Positions 46,817 to 55,134 of a stretch of 64,000 nucleotides of DNA are shown piece after piece. Both the position numbers and the translations under genes were made by a program. The number at the start of each line of letters is the position of its first letter. Position 1 is the stretch's first letter. The stretch covers positions 1,116,001-1,180,000 of the forward strand of contig NZ_CP031013.1 in NCBI RefSeq assembly GCF_003711205.1, read 5' to 3'. This DNA comes from Polaromonas sp. SP1. GTDB lineage: Bacteria > Pseudomonadota > Gammaproteobacteria > Burkholderiales > Burkholderiaceae_C. The notes under the pieces are model-generated. The model did no database searches and was not told the origin of the DNA. It worked only from the letters and a program-made list of their open reading frames with translations.

Positions 46817-47514
46817 TGGCCAGTGCGCGCATCCTGCTGGTGGAAGACGACCCGGCGATTGCCCGCTCCATCATCTACACGCTGGAGCGCGACGGCCTCA
46901 GCGTGACGCACAGCCTGTTGCTGGGCGATGCGCGCGCGCAAATCAGCCGGCAGCCGCCCGACGCAGTCATCCTTGATGTCGGCCTGCCCGATGGCAGCGG
47001 CCTGGATTTGTGCCGCGAGCTGCGCGCCGCCGGCAGCTTGCCGGTGCTGATGCTCAGCGCGCAAGGCGAAGAGATCGACCGCGTGCTCGGGCTGGAGCTG
47101 GGCGCGGACGACTATGTGAGCAAACCCTTCAGCCCGCGTGAGCTGCTGGCGCGCGTGCGCAGCCTGCTGCGGCGTGCGCGCATGCCGGCTCCCGCAACGG
47201 CGCCCTCCTCCACTCCTTTTGAGATCGATGCAGCGGGCCAACGCGTCACGCTGCACGGCCGCCCGCTCACGCTGACGCGCCGCGAGTTCGGCTTGCTGGC
47301 CGAGCTGCTGCGCCACAGCGGCCGGATACGCTCGCGCGACGAGCTGCTCAACGCCGTCTGGGGCACGGATTCGGACAGCACCGACCGCACTGTCGATACC
47401 CACATCAAGACCTTGCGCGCCAAGCTGCAGGAAGTCACGGCGGGGCAAGACTGCATCACCACGCATCGCGGCATGGGTTACAGCCTGGATGTAGACCGCC
47501 TCAAAGGCGACTGA
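46816..47514 (+). CDS. creB: CreB-type OmpR-family response regulator
   Basis: A 232-residue regulator. The receiver has Asp11/Asp12, phospho-acceptor Asp54 in VILDVGLPDG and Lys near 109; a PhoB/OmpR winged helix (DAAGQRVTLHGRPLTLTRREF and VDTHIKTLRAKLQEV) completes it. With CreC it forms the carbon-source responsive CreBC system. A CreB-type direct repeat is present before creD nearby. Confidence 0.92.
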   Translation: MASARILLVEDDPAIARSIIYTLERDGLSVTHSLLLGDARAQISRQPPDAVILDVGLPDGSGLDLCRELRAAGSLPVLMLSAQGEEIDRVLGLELGADDYVSKPFSPRELLARVRSLLRRARMPAPATAPSSTPFEIDAAGQRVTLHGRPLTLTRREFGLLAELLRHSGRIRSRDELLNAVWGTDSDSTDRTVDTHIKTLRAKLQEVTAGQDCITTHRGMGYSLDVDRLKGD

Positions 47515-47515
47515 C

Positions 47516-48913
47516 ATGCGCCTGGGCATCCGTCTGCTCTTTGGCTTCTTCCTGGTCACGGGCCTGGCGGCCTTCTTTGTGCTGCGGGTCTTCGTCGCCG
47601 AAGTCAAGCCCAGCGTGCGCGAGGTGATGGAAGACATGATGGTGGACACGGCCAACATCCTGGCCGAGCTGGCCAGCGACGACGTGGCGGCCGGCGCCAT
47701 CGCCGAGGGCCGCTTTGCCGGCCATGTGCGCAACTACGCACGCCGGCCCATCGACGCGAAGATCTGGGGCATGGCCAAGCAGTCGCTGGACTTTCGCGTG
47801 TATGTGACCGACGCCGGCGGCAAGGTGGTGTTTGATTCTGAAAACTTGGCGGTGGGCCAGGACTATTCGCGCTGGCGGGACGTGGCCCTGACCTTGCGCG
47901 GCGAGTACGGTGCGCGCGCCACGCGTGAAGTGCAGCAGGACGACCGCAGCTCGGTGATGTATGTGGCCGCGCCCATCACCCATGCGGGCAAAACCATCGG
48001 CGTGCTGACGGTGGCCAAGCCGATGTCCACCATCCAGGCTTTCATCGACCGGGCCGAACGCAAGATTTTGCTCAGCGGCCTGCTGCTACTGGTGCTGTCG
48101 CTGGCCATCGGCGTGGCCGTGACCTTGTGGGTGGTGTGGAGCATTCGCAAGTTGCGCCGCTATGCCAACGCCGTCGGCCAGGGCGAGAAACCCGCGGTTC
48201 CGCAGATACCGGGCGAGCTTGGCGAGCTGGCCATGGCAGTCGATGCCATGCGCCTGAAGCTCGAGGGCCACGAGTACATAGAAGATTACGTGCGCGCCCT
48301 GACTCATGAGCTCAAGAGCCCGCTCGCCGCGATCCGCGGCGCCGGCGAGCTGCTGCAGGACGAGCTTCCCGAACACGCGCGCCGCGAGTTTTCGGGGCAG
48401 GTACTGGCCCAGTCCGGCCGCATGCAGGCGCTGGTGGACCGCATGCTCGAGCTGACGAAGCTGGAGCAGCGCCATGCACAGGTACAGCGCGAGCGCCTTT
48501 CGTGGGCCGGCTTCTTCCAGTCGTTTGAGCTTGCGGGCGGTGCCGGCCGCGCCCAGCATGTCCTCAAAGTCGTAATCAGCCCGGAACATGCCGGCGTGCA
48601 TGCGGAGCCCGGCCTGCTGGGCCTGGCGCTCAGCAACCTGCTGGAAAACGCGCGCTCGTTCGCGCCCGAGGGCTCGACGATCACGCTGGAGGCGGGGCCA
48701 GACTTCATTGCCGTGCAGGACAGCGGGCCCGGCGTGGCCGACTACGCCCTGCCCCGCCTGGGCGAGCGCTTCTTCTCGACGGTGCGCCCCGACGGCCACA
48801 CCAAGGGCTCGGGCCTGGGACTGGCCATCGTGCGGCAGATCATGCTGCTGCACGGCGGGCGCATGGTGGTGCGCAACACACAACCCGGGCTGCGGGTCGA
48901 GCTGCATTTCTAG
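47516..48913 (+). CDS. creC: CreC sensor histidine kinase
   Basis: A 465-residue membrane kinase. Helices at about 5-27 and 184-207 enclose a periplasmic sensor domain. A HAMP-like linker and the HisKA box with His264 (YVRALTHELKSPLAAIRGAGELL) follow, then the ATPase core (ALSNLLENARSFAP, DSGPGV, GSGLGLAIV). It phosphorylates CreB. Two bases separate it from creB. Confidence 0.92.
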   Translation: MRLGIRLLFGFFLVTGLAAFFVLRVFVAEVKPSVREVMEDMMVDTANILAELASDDVAAGAIAEGRFAGHVRNYARRPIDAKIWGMAKQSLDFRVYVTDAGGKVVFDSENLAVGQDYSRWRDVALTLRGEYGARATREVQQDDRSSVMYVAAPITHAGKTIGVLTVAKPMSTIQAFIDRAERKILLSGLLLLVLSLAIGVAVTLWVVWSIRKLRRYANAVGQGEKPAVPQIPGELGELAMAVDAMRLKLEGHEYIEDYVRALTHELKSPLAAIRGAGELLQDELPEHARREFSGQVLAQSGRMQALVDRMLELTKLEQRHAQVQRERLSWAGFFQSFELAGGAGRAQHVLKVVISPEHAGVHAEPGLLGLALSNLLENARSFAPEGSTITLEAGPDFIAVQDSGPGVADYALPRLGERFFSTVRPDGHTKGSGLGLAIVRQIMLLHGGRMVVRNTQPGLRVELHF

Positions 48914-48927
48914 ACGCGCCGCGCCCA

Positions 48928-50304
48928 TCACAGGGCCGCCTTCACGGGTTCAGGTTTGGGCGCTTCAACCTGCTTGAAGCGTGCATACCAGTCGACCTGG
49001 CGGGTCAGCATCATGATCGCTGCAAGCACGGCGAACAGGGCCACAGCGCCCAGCAGCAAGGCCGTCTGCTCCATCCGCAGCAACACGAACAACATGCCGT
49101 ACAAGGTGGCGATGCCCAGGCCGAAGGGCAGGCCGCGCGACCAGCGGCCCAGCATATAGCTGGCGTAAAACGTCAGCAGCAGCACGCAGGCGGCAGCGGC
49201 AATCGCATAGGCGGTTTCAAAAGGCATGTGCTCCGACAAACTCACCAGCAAGAGGAAAAACATGCTCATCGCCGCCCCCACCAGCAGGTACTGGATCGGG
49301 TGCACGCGCAGCGACTTCATGAATTCAAACAGCCCTACGGCCAGAAAAGTCAGGCCGATGAACAGGAGGCCGTATTTGGTGGCGCGGTCGCTCAGCGCAT
49401 AGGTGTTGGAGGGGTCGACAAAAGTCACGCTGAAGGCCTCGACGCAAGCGCCGTGACTCGAACCGTCGCTGTAGGAAGGGCAAACGCCCCTGCGCTTGGT
49501 GGCGTCCTGTTGCGTCACGTCCTGTTGCGCCGTGCTGGCCAGCGAGCTGACGCGCCAGCTGGCCTCAAAGCCGTCCTCCGTCACCTTGCGGTCCATCGGC
49601 AAAAACTGCCCGCCAAAACTCGGGTGAGGCCAGTTGGACGTCAGCTGCACCCGGGTGTCGCCGCCCAGCGGCACGACCGAAATGCTTTCGGTGCCCACCA
49701 GTTCCAGCGCGATCTGCGCCTGCAGGGGCGCCGCGCCCACGGCGGCCATGGACAGCGGCGCGTGCACGCCGCGCGGGTAGCTGCCGTAAAAGGTGCCGGG
49801 CTTGAGTGCCAGCAACTGTTCACCGATCTTTACGCTGGCATGGCGGATGCCGCGCGAATCGGACACCGCCATCATCAACAGGGGCTGGCCGCAGTTCATG
49901 CGCGAGCCAGCATGCTGGGGCACGGGCTTGAGCACTTCGGTATCGGCCCATTCGGCGACGATGTCGGCCTTGAGGTTAAAGACCTGCGTCGCATGCAGGC
50001 CGCGGGCGCGCGCCTCCAGCTTGCTGCCGCCCTTGATCGTCAGCGAGGCCGGCGCGGCCACCAGCGTGAACTCGCGCCGCTCGCTGCGCACCTTTTTGTC
50101 CTCATCCTTGACATCCCACTCCTCGGTGCAGGCCCGGTGGATGAGCGGGCCGGTCAGCGTCTGCGGCCCGGCCAGGCTCTGCGCCACGCTCTGGATGGCG
50201 ATCTGCCGGTAATTCTGGCGGTCGTGCACCACACCGCTGATCTGGAACAGCGCAAGCACCAGCAAGACCAGCACGATGGCCAGCGCGAAGAGTTTTTGTT
50301 TCAT
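48928..50304 (-). CDS. creD: CreD inner-membrane protein
   Basis: A 458-residue protein with an N-terminal helix, a large periplasmic domain (~50-290) and six C-terminal helices. GPLIHRACTEEW-like, SDSRGIRHASVKIG and THPSFGGQFLP-like blocks match CreD. CreD is the main output gene of CreBC and affects beta-lactam or envelope tolerance in some species. It converges with creC, and a consensus CreB repeat lies 79 bp upstream. Confidence 0.92.
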   Translation of the reverse strand: MKQKLFALAIVLVLLVLALFQISGVVHDRQNYRQIAIQSVAQSLAGPQTLTGPLIHRACTEEWDVKDEDKKVRSERREFTLVAAPASLTIKGGSKLEARARGLHATQVFNLKADIVAEWADTEVLKPVPQHAGSRMNCGQPLLMMAVSDSRGIRHASVKIGEQLLALKPGTFYGSYPRGVHAPLSMAAVGAAPLQAQIALELVGTESISVVPLGGDTRVQLTSNWPHPSFGGQFLPMDRKVTEDGFEASWRVSSLASTAQQDVTQQDATKRRGVCPSYSDGSSHGACVEAFSVTFVDPSNTYALSDRATKYGLLFIGLTFLAVGLFEFMKSLRVHPIQYLLVGAAMSMFFLLLVSLSEHMPFETAYAIAAAACVLLLTFYASYMLGRWSRGLPFGLGIATLYGMLFVLLRMEQTALLLGAVALFAVLAAIMMLTRQVDWYARFKQVEAPKPEPVKAAL

Positions 50305-50382
50305 GACTTCCTTTCGTTTTTGAACAACGAAAGGGAGTGTGCAAATCCTGTGTGAGCTCAGGATGAGCTATCGAGCGCCTGT

Positions 50383-50398
50383 GTGAAGTCTGCGTGAA
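50383..50398 (-). promoter_or_regulatory. CreB-binding cre-tag upstream of creD
   Basis: On the minus strand TTCAC-GCAGAC-TTCAC, an exact match to the TTCAC-N6-TTCAC direct repeat recognised by CreB. It lies about 80 bp before creD. A third TTCAC lies upstream at 50418-50422. Confidence 0.85.
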
Positions 50399-50498
50399 GT
50401 GGAGTGTGACGGGGAGCGTGAAGCCCACGCCTCTCCTCCGTTCGCCCTGAGGTATCGAAGGGCCGGTGCGCTGAGGGTGCATTCCCCGGCCGGCTTTC

Positions 50499-50566
50499 AA
50501 TCTGCGTAAATCTGCGAAATCTGTGGTTACGGATTCATCCGCAGATTACGCAGATTTGCGCAGATA
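50499..50566. repeat. long imperfect palindrome of ATCTGCG units
   Basis: AATCTGCGTAAATCTGCG on the left is answered by CGCAGATTACGCAG and CGCAGAT on the right. The unit recurs both directly and inverted. It lies between creD and the cNMP-binding gene. Confidence 0.6.
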
Positions 50567-50631
50567 AAAACCATTAAAGGACTTCGATTGCCCAGCCTGA
50601 ACGGGAAAGGACTGAACCTGTACGGGTGGTT

Positions 50632-51198
50632 CTATTTTTTGCGGAGGAGTTTCACGAGCTGATTACTCGTGTTGCGCAAGCGCTGCGCCATCATCTGCGT
50701 GATCTTGACCAGCAGCTTGGCGCCGACGCCGGGGTGGTCGCGGATCAGCAGGGCGATTTCGTGGCGGCCCCACACGCCGGCTTCGACGGCCTCGATGGCG
50801 GTGCAGGTGGCGTAGCGCGGCTCGCTGTCGAGCATGGACATGTCGCCGACCGCCGCGCCGCTGCGCACCACGGCCACGCGCGAGACGGTGGGCTCGGCCT
50901 GCGGATTGGCGTCTACCTGCGCCGCATCGGCGGCAGACTCCAGGCGTTTGGTCACGTCGACCGTGCCCTTGAGGATCACCATCATCCAGTCGCCGAATTC
51001 GCCTTCCCGGATCATCACCTGGCCCGGCTCGGCGTGCACCAGCAGCATGGATGCGCCCAGGATGTCGGCCTCGGCCGGCGTGAAGTCCTGCAGCAGTTGG
51101 GAGTTTTGCAGAAACTCCGGCCCCCAGGCGCTCAGGCCTTCGCAGCAGCCCAGCACTTTCAGCCCGGCCGCATCGAGTTGTTCTTCAAGCGTCTTCAT
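50632..51198 (-). CDS. cyclic nucleotide-binding domain protein
   Basis: A 188-residue protein with a CRP-type cyclic nucleotide fold (VMIREGEFGDWMMVILKGTVDV, then a phosphate-cassette-like AAVGDMSMLDSEPRYATCTAIE) but no DNA-binding domain. The canonical Arg-Ser of the cassette is partly replaced, so the ligand is uncertain. It lies 33 bases after the Mla-like lipoprotein gene and is probably the last gene of that operon, so it may regulate the transporter. Confidence 0.85.
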   Translation of the reverse strand: MKTLEEQLDAAGLKVLGCCEGLSAWGPEFLQNSQLLQDFTPAEADILGASMLLVHAEPGQVMIREGEFGDWMMVILKGTVDVTKRLESAADAAQVDANPQAEPTVSRVAVVRSGAAVGDMSMLDSEPRYATCTAIEAVEAGVWGRHEIALLIRDHPGVGAKLLVKITQMMAQRLRNTSNQLVKLLRKK

Positions 51199-51231
51199 GA
51201 TGAGCCTGGTCAGCGCAAGGGGAGCGCGGCG

Positions 51232-51942
51232 TTAACGCGAGGACTGCTGCAGCCATTGGTCGATCTCTTCAATGGCGGCGTCGGTGGCGGCCGTCAGGGC
51301 CTGCACGCCGCCGGGCGCGTCGCTGCTGGGCGCGGGGCGCTGCACGATGACATTGCGCTGGCCCACCAGTTTTTCGCCGGCCGGCGTCACCTCGACCAGC
51401 GTGGCGCGCAGGCGGATCAGGCCGACGCTCTCGTTGGGCGTGCTGAAAAGGTGGCTGAATTCTTCGAGGTCCAGGCGCAGCACCAGCGGCAGCACCGCGT
51501 TCTGGCTGCGGTTCAGCGCCACGCTGGCGCCGGCGCCGAAGACGGCGCGGCGCTGGCCGAGTTTTTCGCGCACGCGCTGGCGCACCAGCTGCGCGGGCGG
51601 CATGCTCCAGCGCGCCTGCGAGTAAGGCCGCAGCTGCTGCGCGTCGGCATAACCCAGGCGGTAGAGCACCGCCATGTTGTCGAGCGCACCGCCGGAGGTG
51701 GAAACATCGTCCAGCGCCAGCGGCGGCAGCGGCGCCTGGCGCGTGCTGGGCGGCGTGGCGAGCAGGCCGGGGCCGAAGTCGTACATGGTGGCGCGCGTGG
51801 GCTTGTCGGGCAGGCCCGAGCAGCCGGTGAGCGCCGCCGCCAGCAATATCAAGCCAAAAATGCCTCCAGCCCAGGCGCCGCCTGGGCTTTTAGCTACTGA
51901 ATTGATAGCATATTGATGCGAACTGGAAATGGATGGGGTCAT
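51232..51942 (-). CDS. ABC-type transport auxiliary lipoprotein (PqiC/Mla-associated)
   Basis: A 236-residue lipoprotein (lipobox LTGC at Cys41) of the ABC_trans_aux/PqiC family (YDFGPGL, LRPYSQARWSMPPAQLVRQRVR, LRLDLEEFSHLF, ALTAATDAAIEEIDQWL). It is the outer-membrane partner of an MCE transporter. The N-terminus is unusual: residues 11-30 are encoded by the R1 repeat. Its ATG overlaps the MlaD-like stop. Confidence 0.85.
   Translation of the reverse strand: MTPSISSSHQYAINSVAKSPGGAWAGGIFGLILLAAALTGCSGLPDKPTRATMYDFGPGLLATPPSTRQAPLPPLALDDVSTSGGALDNMAVLYRLGYADAQQLRPYSQARWSMPPAQLVRQRVREKLGQRRAVFGAGASVALNRSQNAVLPLVLRLDLEEFSHLFSTPNESVGLIRLRATLVEVTPAGEKLVGQRNVIVQRPAPSSDAPGGVQALTAATDAAIEEIDQWLQQSSR
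51855..51910 (-). repeat. dispersed repeat R1, coding
   Basis: Minus-orientation copy, GCTATCAATTCAGTAGCTA, AGCCCAGGCGGCGCCTGGG, CTGGAGGC. It is read in the sense direction as residues 11-30 of the auxiliary lipoprotein. Confidence 0.85.
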
Positions 51943-52874
51943 TTTTTCTCTCCTCCTTGGGCGGAAAAGCCGGGTTCACCCGGGCCGGGTACCGGCGGGC
52001 CGTTGCCGAAGATCAGCGACTGCGGGTTGTCGTCCACCGCGCTCACGGTGCGGCGCAGCTGGCGCATCGCCCGCGCGGTTTCGTCGGCCACCTCGCCCAG
52101 CTTGGGCAAGGTGCCCGCGCTGAAGGTTTCGACGCCCGAGGCCAGCGCGGCGCCGCCCTCGGCCAGTTTGTCGAGCGGCCCGCCTTTTTCATTCAGGCGT
52201 TTGGCGGTCACCGTGACTTCGTCGGTCGCCTTGCGCACCGATGCCAGCGTGGCGCTGGTGTCACGCGACAGACCCGGCAGGCTTGCGACCGTGGGCTCCA
52301 GGCCCTTGACCACGCGGTCTATGCTGCCGGCGGCATCGCCGAGCTGTTTGACAGCCGCGGTGACGGCCGCCTGGTTTTCATCCGACAGCAGCTTGTTCAG
52401 CCGCGTGCTGGCCTGCTCGACCTGGTCGAAAATGACTTCACTCTGCTTGAGCAGCTTGTCCAGCCCGCCGGGCTTGAGCGGAATGCGCGGCGGGTCGTCG
52501 TCGTTGACTGCCAGCCGTTCATTTGACTTGCCGTCATCGTCCAGCTGGATAAAGCCCAGGCCCGTGACGCCTTGCGAAGCCACCGTGGCGAAGGTGGATT
52601 TGGTGACCGGCGCGGTGCGATCAATGGAAATGCGGATCAGCACATTGCCCTTGACCTTGGTGTCAAAGCCGATGAGCTCGACCTTGCCCACCGGCACGCC
52701 GCGAAAGCGCACGGTGGCCTGCGGCTGCAAACCGGAGACGGTTTCGCTGGTGCTCATGTCGTAGAGGTCGCGCTGGGTGTTGTCGCGCGTGAGCCAGATG
52801 GCCAGCAAGGCCAGCAGGGCGGTGACCACCAGGACAAACGCACCGGCGGCCATGGCATGGGCTTTGTTTTCCAT
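51939..52874 (-). CDS. MlaD-like MCE-domain protein
   Basis: A 311-residue inner-membrane-anchored periplasmic protein. One N-terminal helix (AGAFVLVVTALLALLAIWL) precedes a single MCE domain (TVSGLQPQATVRFRGVPVGKVELIGFD) and a coiled-coil tail with repeated helices (LDKLLKQSEVIFDQVEQAS). It forms the lipid-binding ring of the transporter. Stop overlaps the auxiliary lipoprotein ATG. Confidence 0.9.
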   Translation of the reverse strand: MENKAHAMAAGAFVLVVTALLALLAIWLTRDNTQRDLYDMSTSETVSGLQPQATVRFRGVPVGKVELIGFDTKVKGNVLIRISIDRTAPVTKSTFATVASQGVTGLGFIQLDDDGKSNERLAVNDDDPPRIPLKPGGLDKLLKQSEVIFDQVEQASTRLNKLLSDENQAAVTAAVKQLGDAAGSIDRVVKGLEPTVASLPGLSRDTSATLASVRKATDEVTVTAKRLNEKGGPLDKLAEGGAALASGVETFSAGTLPKLGEVADETARAMRQLRRTVSAVDDNPQSLIFGNGPPVPGPGEPGFSAQGGEKK

Positions 52875-52886
52875 ATCGAAGCCTTT

Positions 52887-53675
52887 CTAAACAGTAAAGG
52901 GGTACTCGCGCAATAGTTCCATCGCGCGTTGACCCCTTTCACCAAGGAAAAATTCGTGAATGAAGGGGTGCGGGAAGGCCACCACCTCTTTGGGCACATC
53001 GTTGACGATGACCTTCTGCTCGGCCAGCACGGCAATGCGCGTGCTGAGCTCGAACAGCGTGTCCAGGTCATGCGTCACCATCACCACCGTGAGCTCCATG
53101 TCGCGGTGCAGCGAGCGCAGCAGCGCGACAAAGCTGTCGGAGCTTTCCGGGTCCAGCCCGGCGGTGGGCTCATCGAGCAGCAGCAGCGGCGGGTCCATGA
53201 TGAGGGCGCGCGCCAGCGCCACGCGCTTGATCATGCCGCCCGATAAATCGCTGGGCATCTTGTCGGCGGCGTCGGGGCCGAGGCCCACCATCTGCAGCTT
53301 GACCATGGCGGCCTCACGCACCAGCGCCTGCGGCAGCGTCTTGAGTTCGCGCAGCGGAAAGGCGATGTTCTCCAGCACGGTAAAGGCCGAGAACAGCGCG
53401 CCCTGCTGGAACAGCATGCCGACGCGGCTGGCCGCGCCGCGCTTGCCGAGCTCGGCCGCCGGCCGGCCCAGCACGGTGATCTCGCCCTGCGTCGGCTTTT
53501 CCAGCCCCAGCATCTGCCGCAGCAGCACCGTTTTGCCCGTGCCCGAGCCGCCCACCAGCGACAGCACCTCGCCGCGCTCCACGCGCAGGTCGAGGTCCTT
53601 GTGCACCACGGCTTTTTTGTCGCCGTTCTGGAATACGGTCCAGAGTTTTTTGATGTCGACGATAGGTTCGCTCAT
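52887..53675 (-). CDS. MlaF-like ABC transporter ATPase
   Basis: A 262-residue ATPase. Walker A GGSGTGKT is at 42-49; signature LSGGMIKR and Walker B LLLLDEPTAGLDP follow; the switch MVTHDLDTL is present. It energises lipid movement through the MlaE-like permease. ATG 53675 overlaps the permease stop; the frame upstream of it is antisense-like noise. Confidence 0.93.
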   Translation of the reverse strand: MSEPIVDIKKLWTVFQNGDKKAVVHKDLDLRVERGEVLSLVGGSGTGKTVLLRQMLGLEKPTQGEITVLGRPAAELGKRGAASRVGMLFQQGALFSAFTVLENIAFPLRELKTLPQALVREAAMVKLQMVGLGPDAADKMPSDLSGGMIKRVALARALIMDPPLLLLDEPTAGLDPESSDSFVALLRSLHRDMELTVVMVTHDLDTLFELSTRIAVLAEQKVIVNDVPKEVVAFPHPFIHEFFLGERGQRAMELLREYPFTV

Positions 53676-54802
53676 ATGCCTACGCTCTTGAACAGTACGG
53701 CAAACAGCGCGTCGACCAGGATGACGACTGTGATCGACGTCACCACCGACGCCGTCGTCCCCTGCCCCAGGCTCTCGGTGTTGGGCTTGACGCGCAGGCC
53801 GTAGTGGCAACCCACCAGCGCGATCAGCAGGCCGAACACCACCGACTTGGCCGTGGCCAGCGTGAGGTTGGCCACCTCCACGGCGGCCGGCAGCGAGTTG
53901 ATGAAGTAAGACGGCGAGATGCCCATGGACACGTTGGCCGCCAGCATGCCGCCCAGCAAGGCGGCAATGGTTGTCCAGACGCTGATCAGCGGCATCACCA
54001 CCGCCAGCGCCAGCGCACGCGGCATCACCAGGCGAAAGCCGCGTGCAATGCCCATCACGCGCATGGCGTCGAGCTCTTCTGTCACCCGCATCACGCCGAT
54101 CTGCGCGGTGATGGCCGAGCCGCTGCGCCCGGCGATCAGGATGGCGGCCAGCACCGGGCCGAGCTCGCGGATCAGCGAGATGCCCAGGATGTTGACGATA
54201 AAGGCGTCGGCGCCGAACTGGCGCAGCTGCTGCGAGATCAGGTAGGCGAGCACCACGCCGATCAAAAAACCCACGAGCGCGGTGATGGGCAGGGCCGTCG
54301 CGCCGATATGAAAGAGGTGGCCCGACAAATCGCGCCAGGGGCCTTCCTGCGGGTGCTTGATGAGCCGCAGGATGTCGAGCAGCAACTGGCCGATCAGGCG
54401 CACCAGGCCCTTGAGGTGGTCCAGCAGCCGAAACAGCCGCTCGCCCAGCAGGATGAAGGGCGCGCTCCAGTCGGACTTGCGGGCTTTGGCAGGGGCCTCG
54501 ATGCTGAATTTGGCGACGGTCTCCAGCACGGCGCGCTGGTTGGGCTCGGCCTTGATCTGCTCCGGCCACTTGCGGCCCCAGTGGTTCCACAGCACCTGCG
54601 CACCGAGGTGGTCGAGCTTGTGAACGGACTCGAGATCCCAAGCCGCTGCGGTGTCGGGCAAGCCCTTGAGCTGCGCGGTCAGCGCCTGCCAGACTTCTTC
54701 ACCGGTCAGGTCGGCCGCCGTCCACGCACCACGCACGACATACAGCCGGCCTTGCGGCGTGTCCTGCTGTTCGATGCGGGGGGTGGCGTCTTCCATAAGC
54801 AT
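53672..54802 (-). CDS. MlaE-like permease with fused STAS domain
   Basis: A 376-residue protein. Residues ~1-105 form a STAS-like domain (VRGAWTAADL, AAWDLESVHKLDHLGAQVLWN), like MlaB; the rest is the MlaE permease with five or so helices (GFLIGVVLAYLISQQLRQFGAD, ELGPVLAAILIAGRSGSAITAQIG). The fusion joins the MlaB and MlaE roles in one protein. First gene of the operon. ATG 54802 or 54796 is the start. Confidence 0.9.
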   Translation of the reverse strand: MLMEDATPRIEQQDTPQGRLYVVRGAWTAADLTGEEVWQALTAQLKGLPDTAAAWDLESVHKLDHLGAQVLWNHWGRKWPEQIKAEPNQRAVLETVAKFSIEAPAKARKSDWSAPFILLGERLFRLLDHLKGLVRLIGQLLLDILRLIKHPQEGPWRDLSGHLFHIGATALPITALVGFLIGVVLAYLISQQLRQFGADAFIVNILGISLIRELGPVLAAILIAGRSGSAITAQIGVMRVTEELDAMRVMGIARGFRLVMPRALALAVVMPLISVWTTIAALLGGMLAANVSMGISPSYFINSLPAAVEVANLTLATAKSVVFGLLIALVGCHYGLRVKPNTESLGQGTTASVVTSITVVILVDALFAVLFKSVGI

Positions 54803-55134
54803 CCGGTAAAGCCGGGCGCGGGCCGGCGAGACAAACGCGCTAAATCCCAAAACAGGTCAACAGCGACCACGCAGTGGCGCACCGTGCCCAGGAGCAACAC
54901 TGCATGGTAACTGCTGAAAACACAAATTACGTCCCTGTGAGCGCGCTGTCGATTTGGTCCTACAGCCGAGCGGGGCAGCGGGTAATCCCCGCCCGTGCGC
55001 AAGCCCCGCTTTTGCCACAATCAGCCCCAGGCACGGCGGTCAGTCTCGCGTTAGGCTGGGCTGGCACCATGGTGCGAGTCGGCGTGAGCCCGAGCTGCCG
55101 CCCCTTACGAAGAGACAACCCGAGACAAGCCCCC
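54803..55134. other. gap between the Mla-like operon and the GMC gene
   Basis: 332 bp of divergent promoter space without a gene. A perfect GCACCATGGTGC palindrome is at 55064-55075. No confident promoter or RNA was recognised. Confidence 0.35.

Noticed and set aside
55064-55075. GCACCATGGTGC palindrome as an NtrC site
   Set aside because: The half-sites are 4 rather than 7 bases apart, and no sigma-54 element follows.
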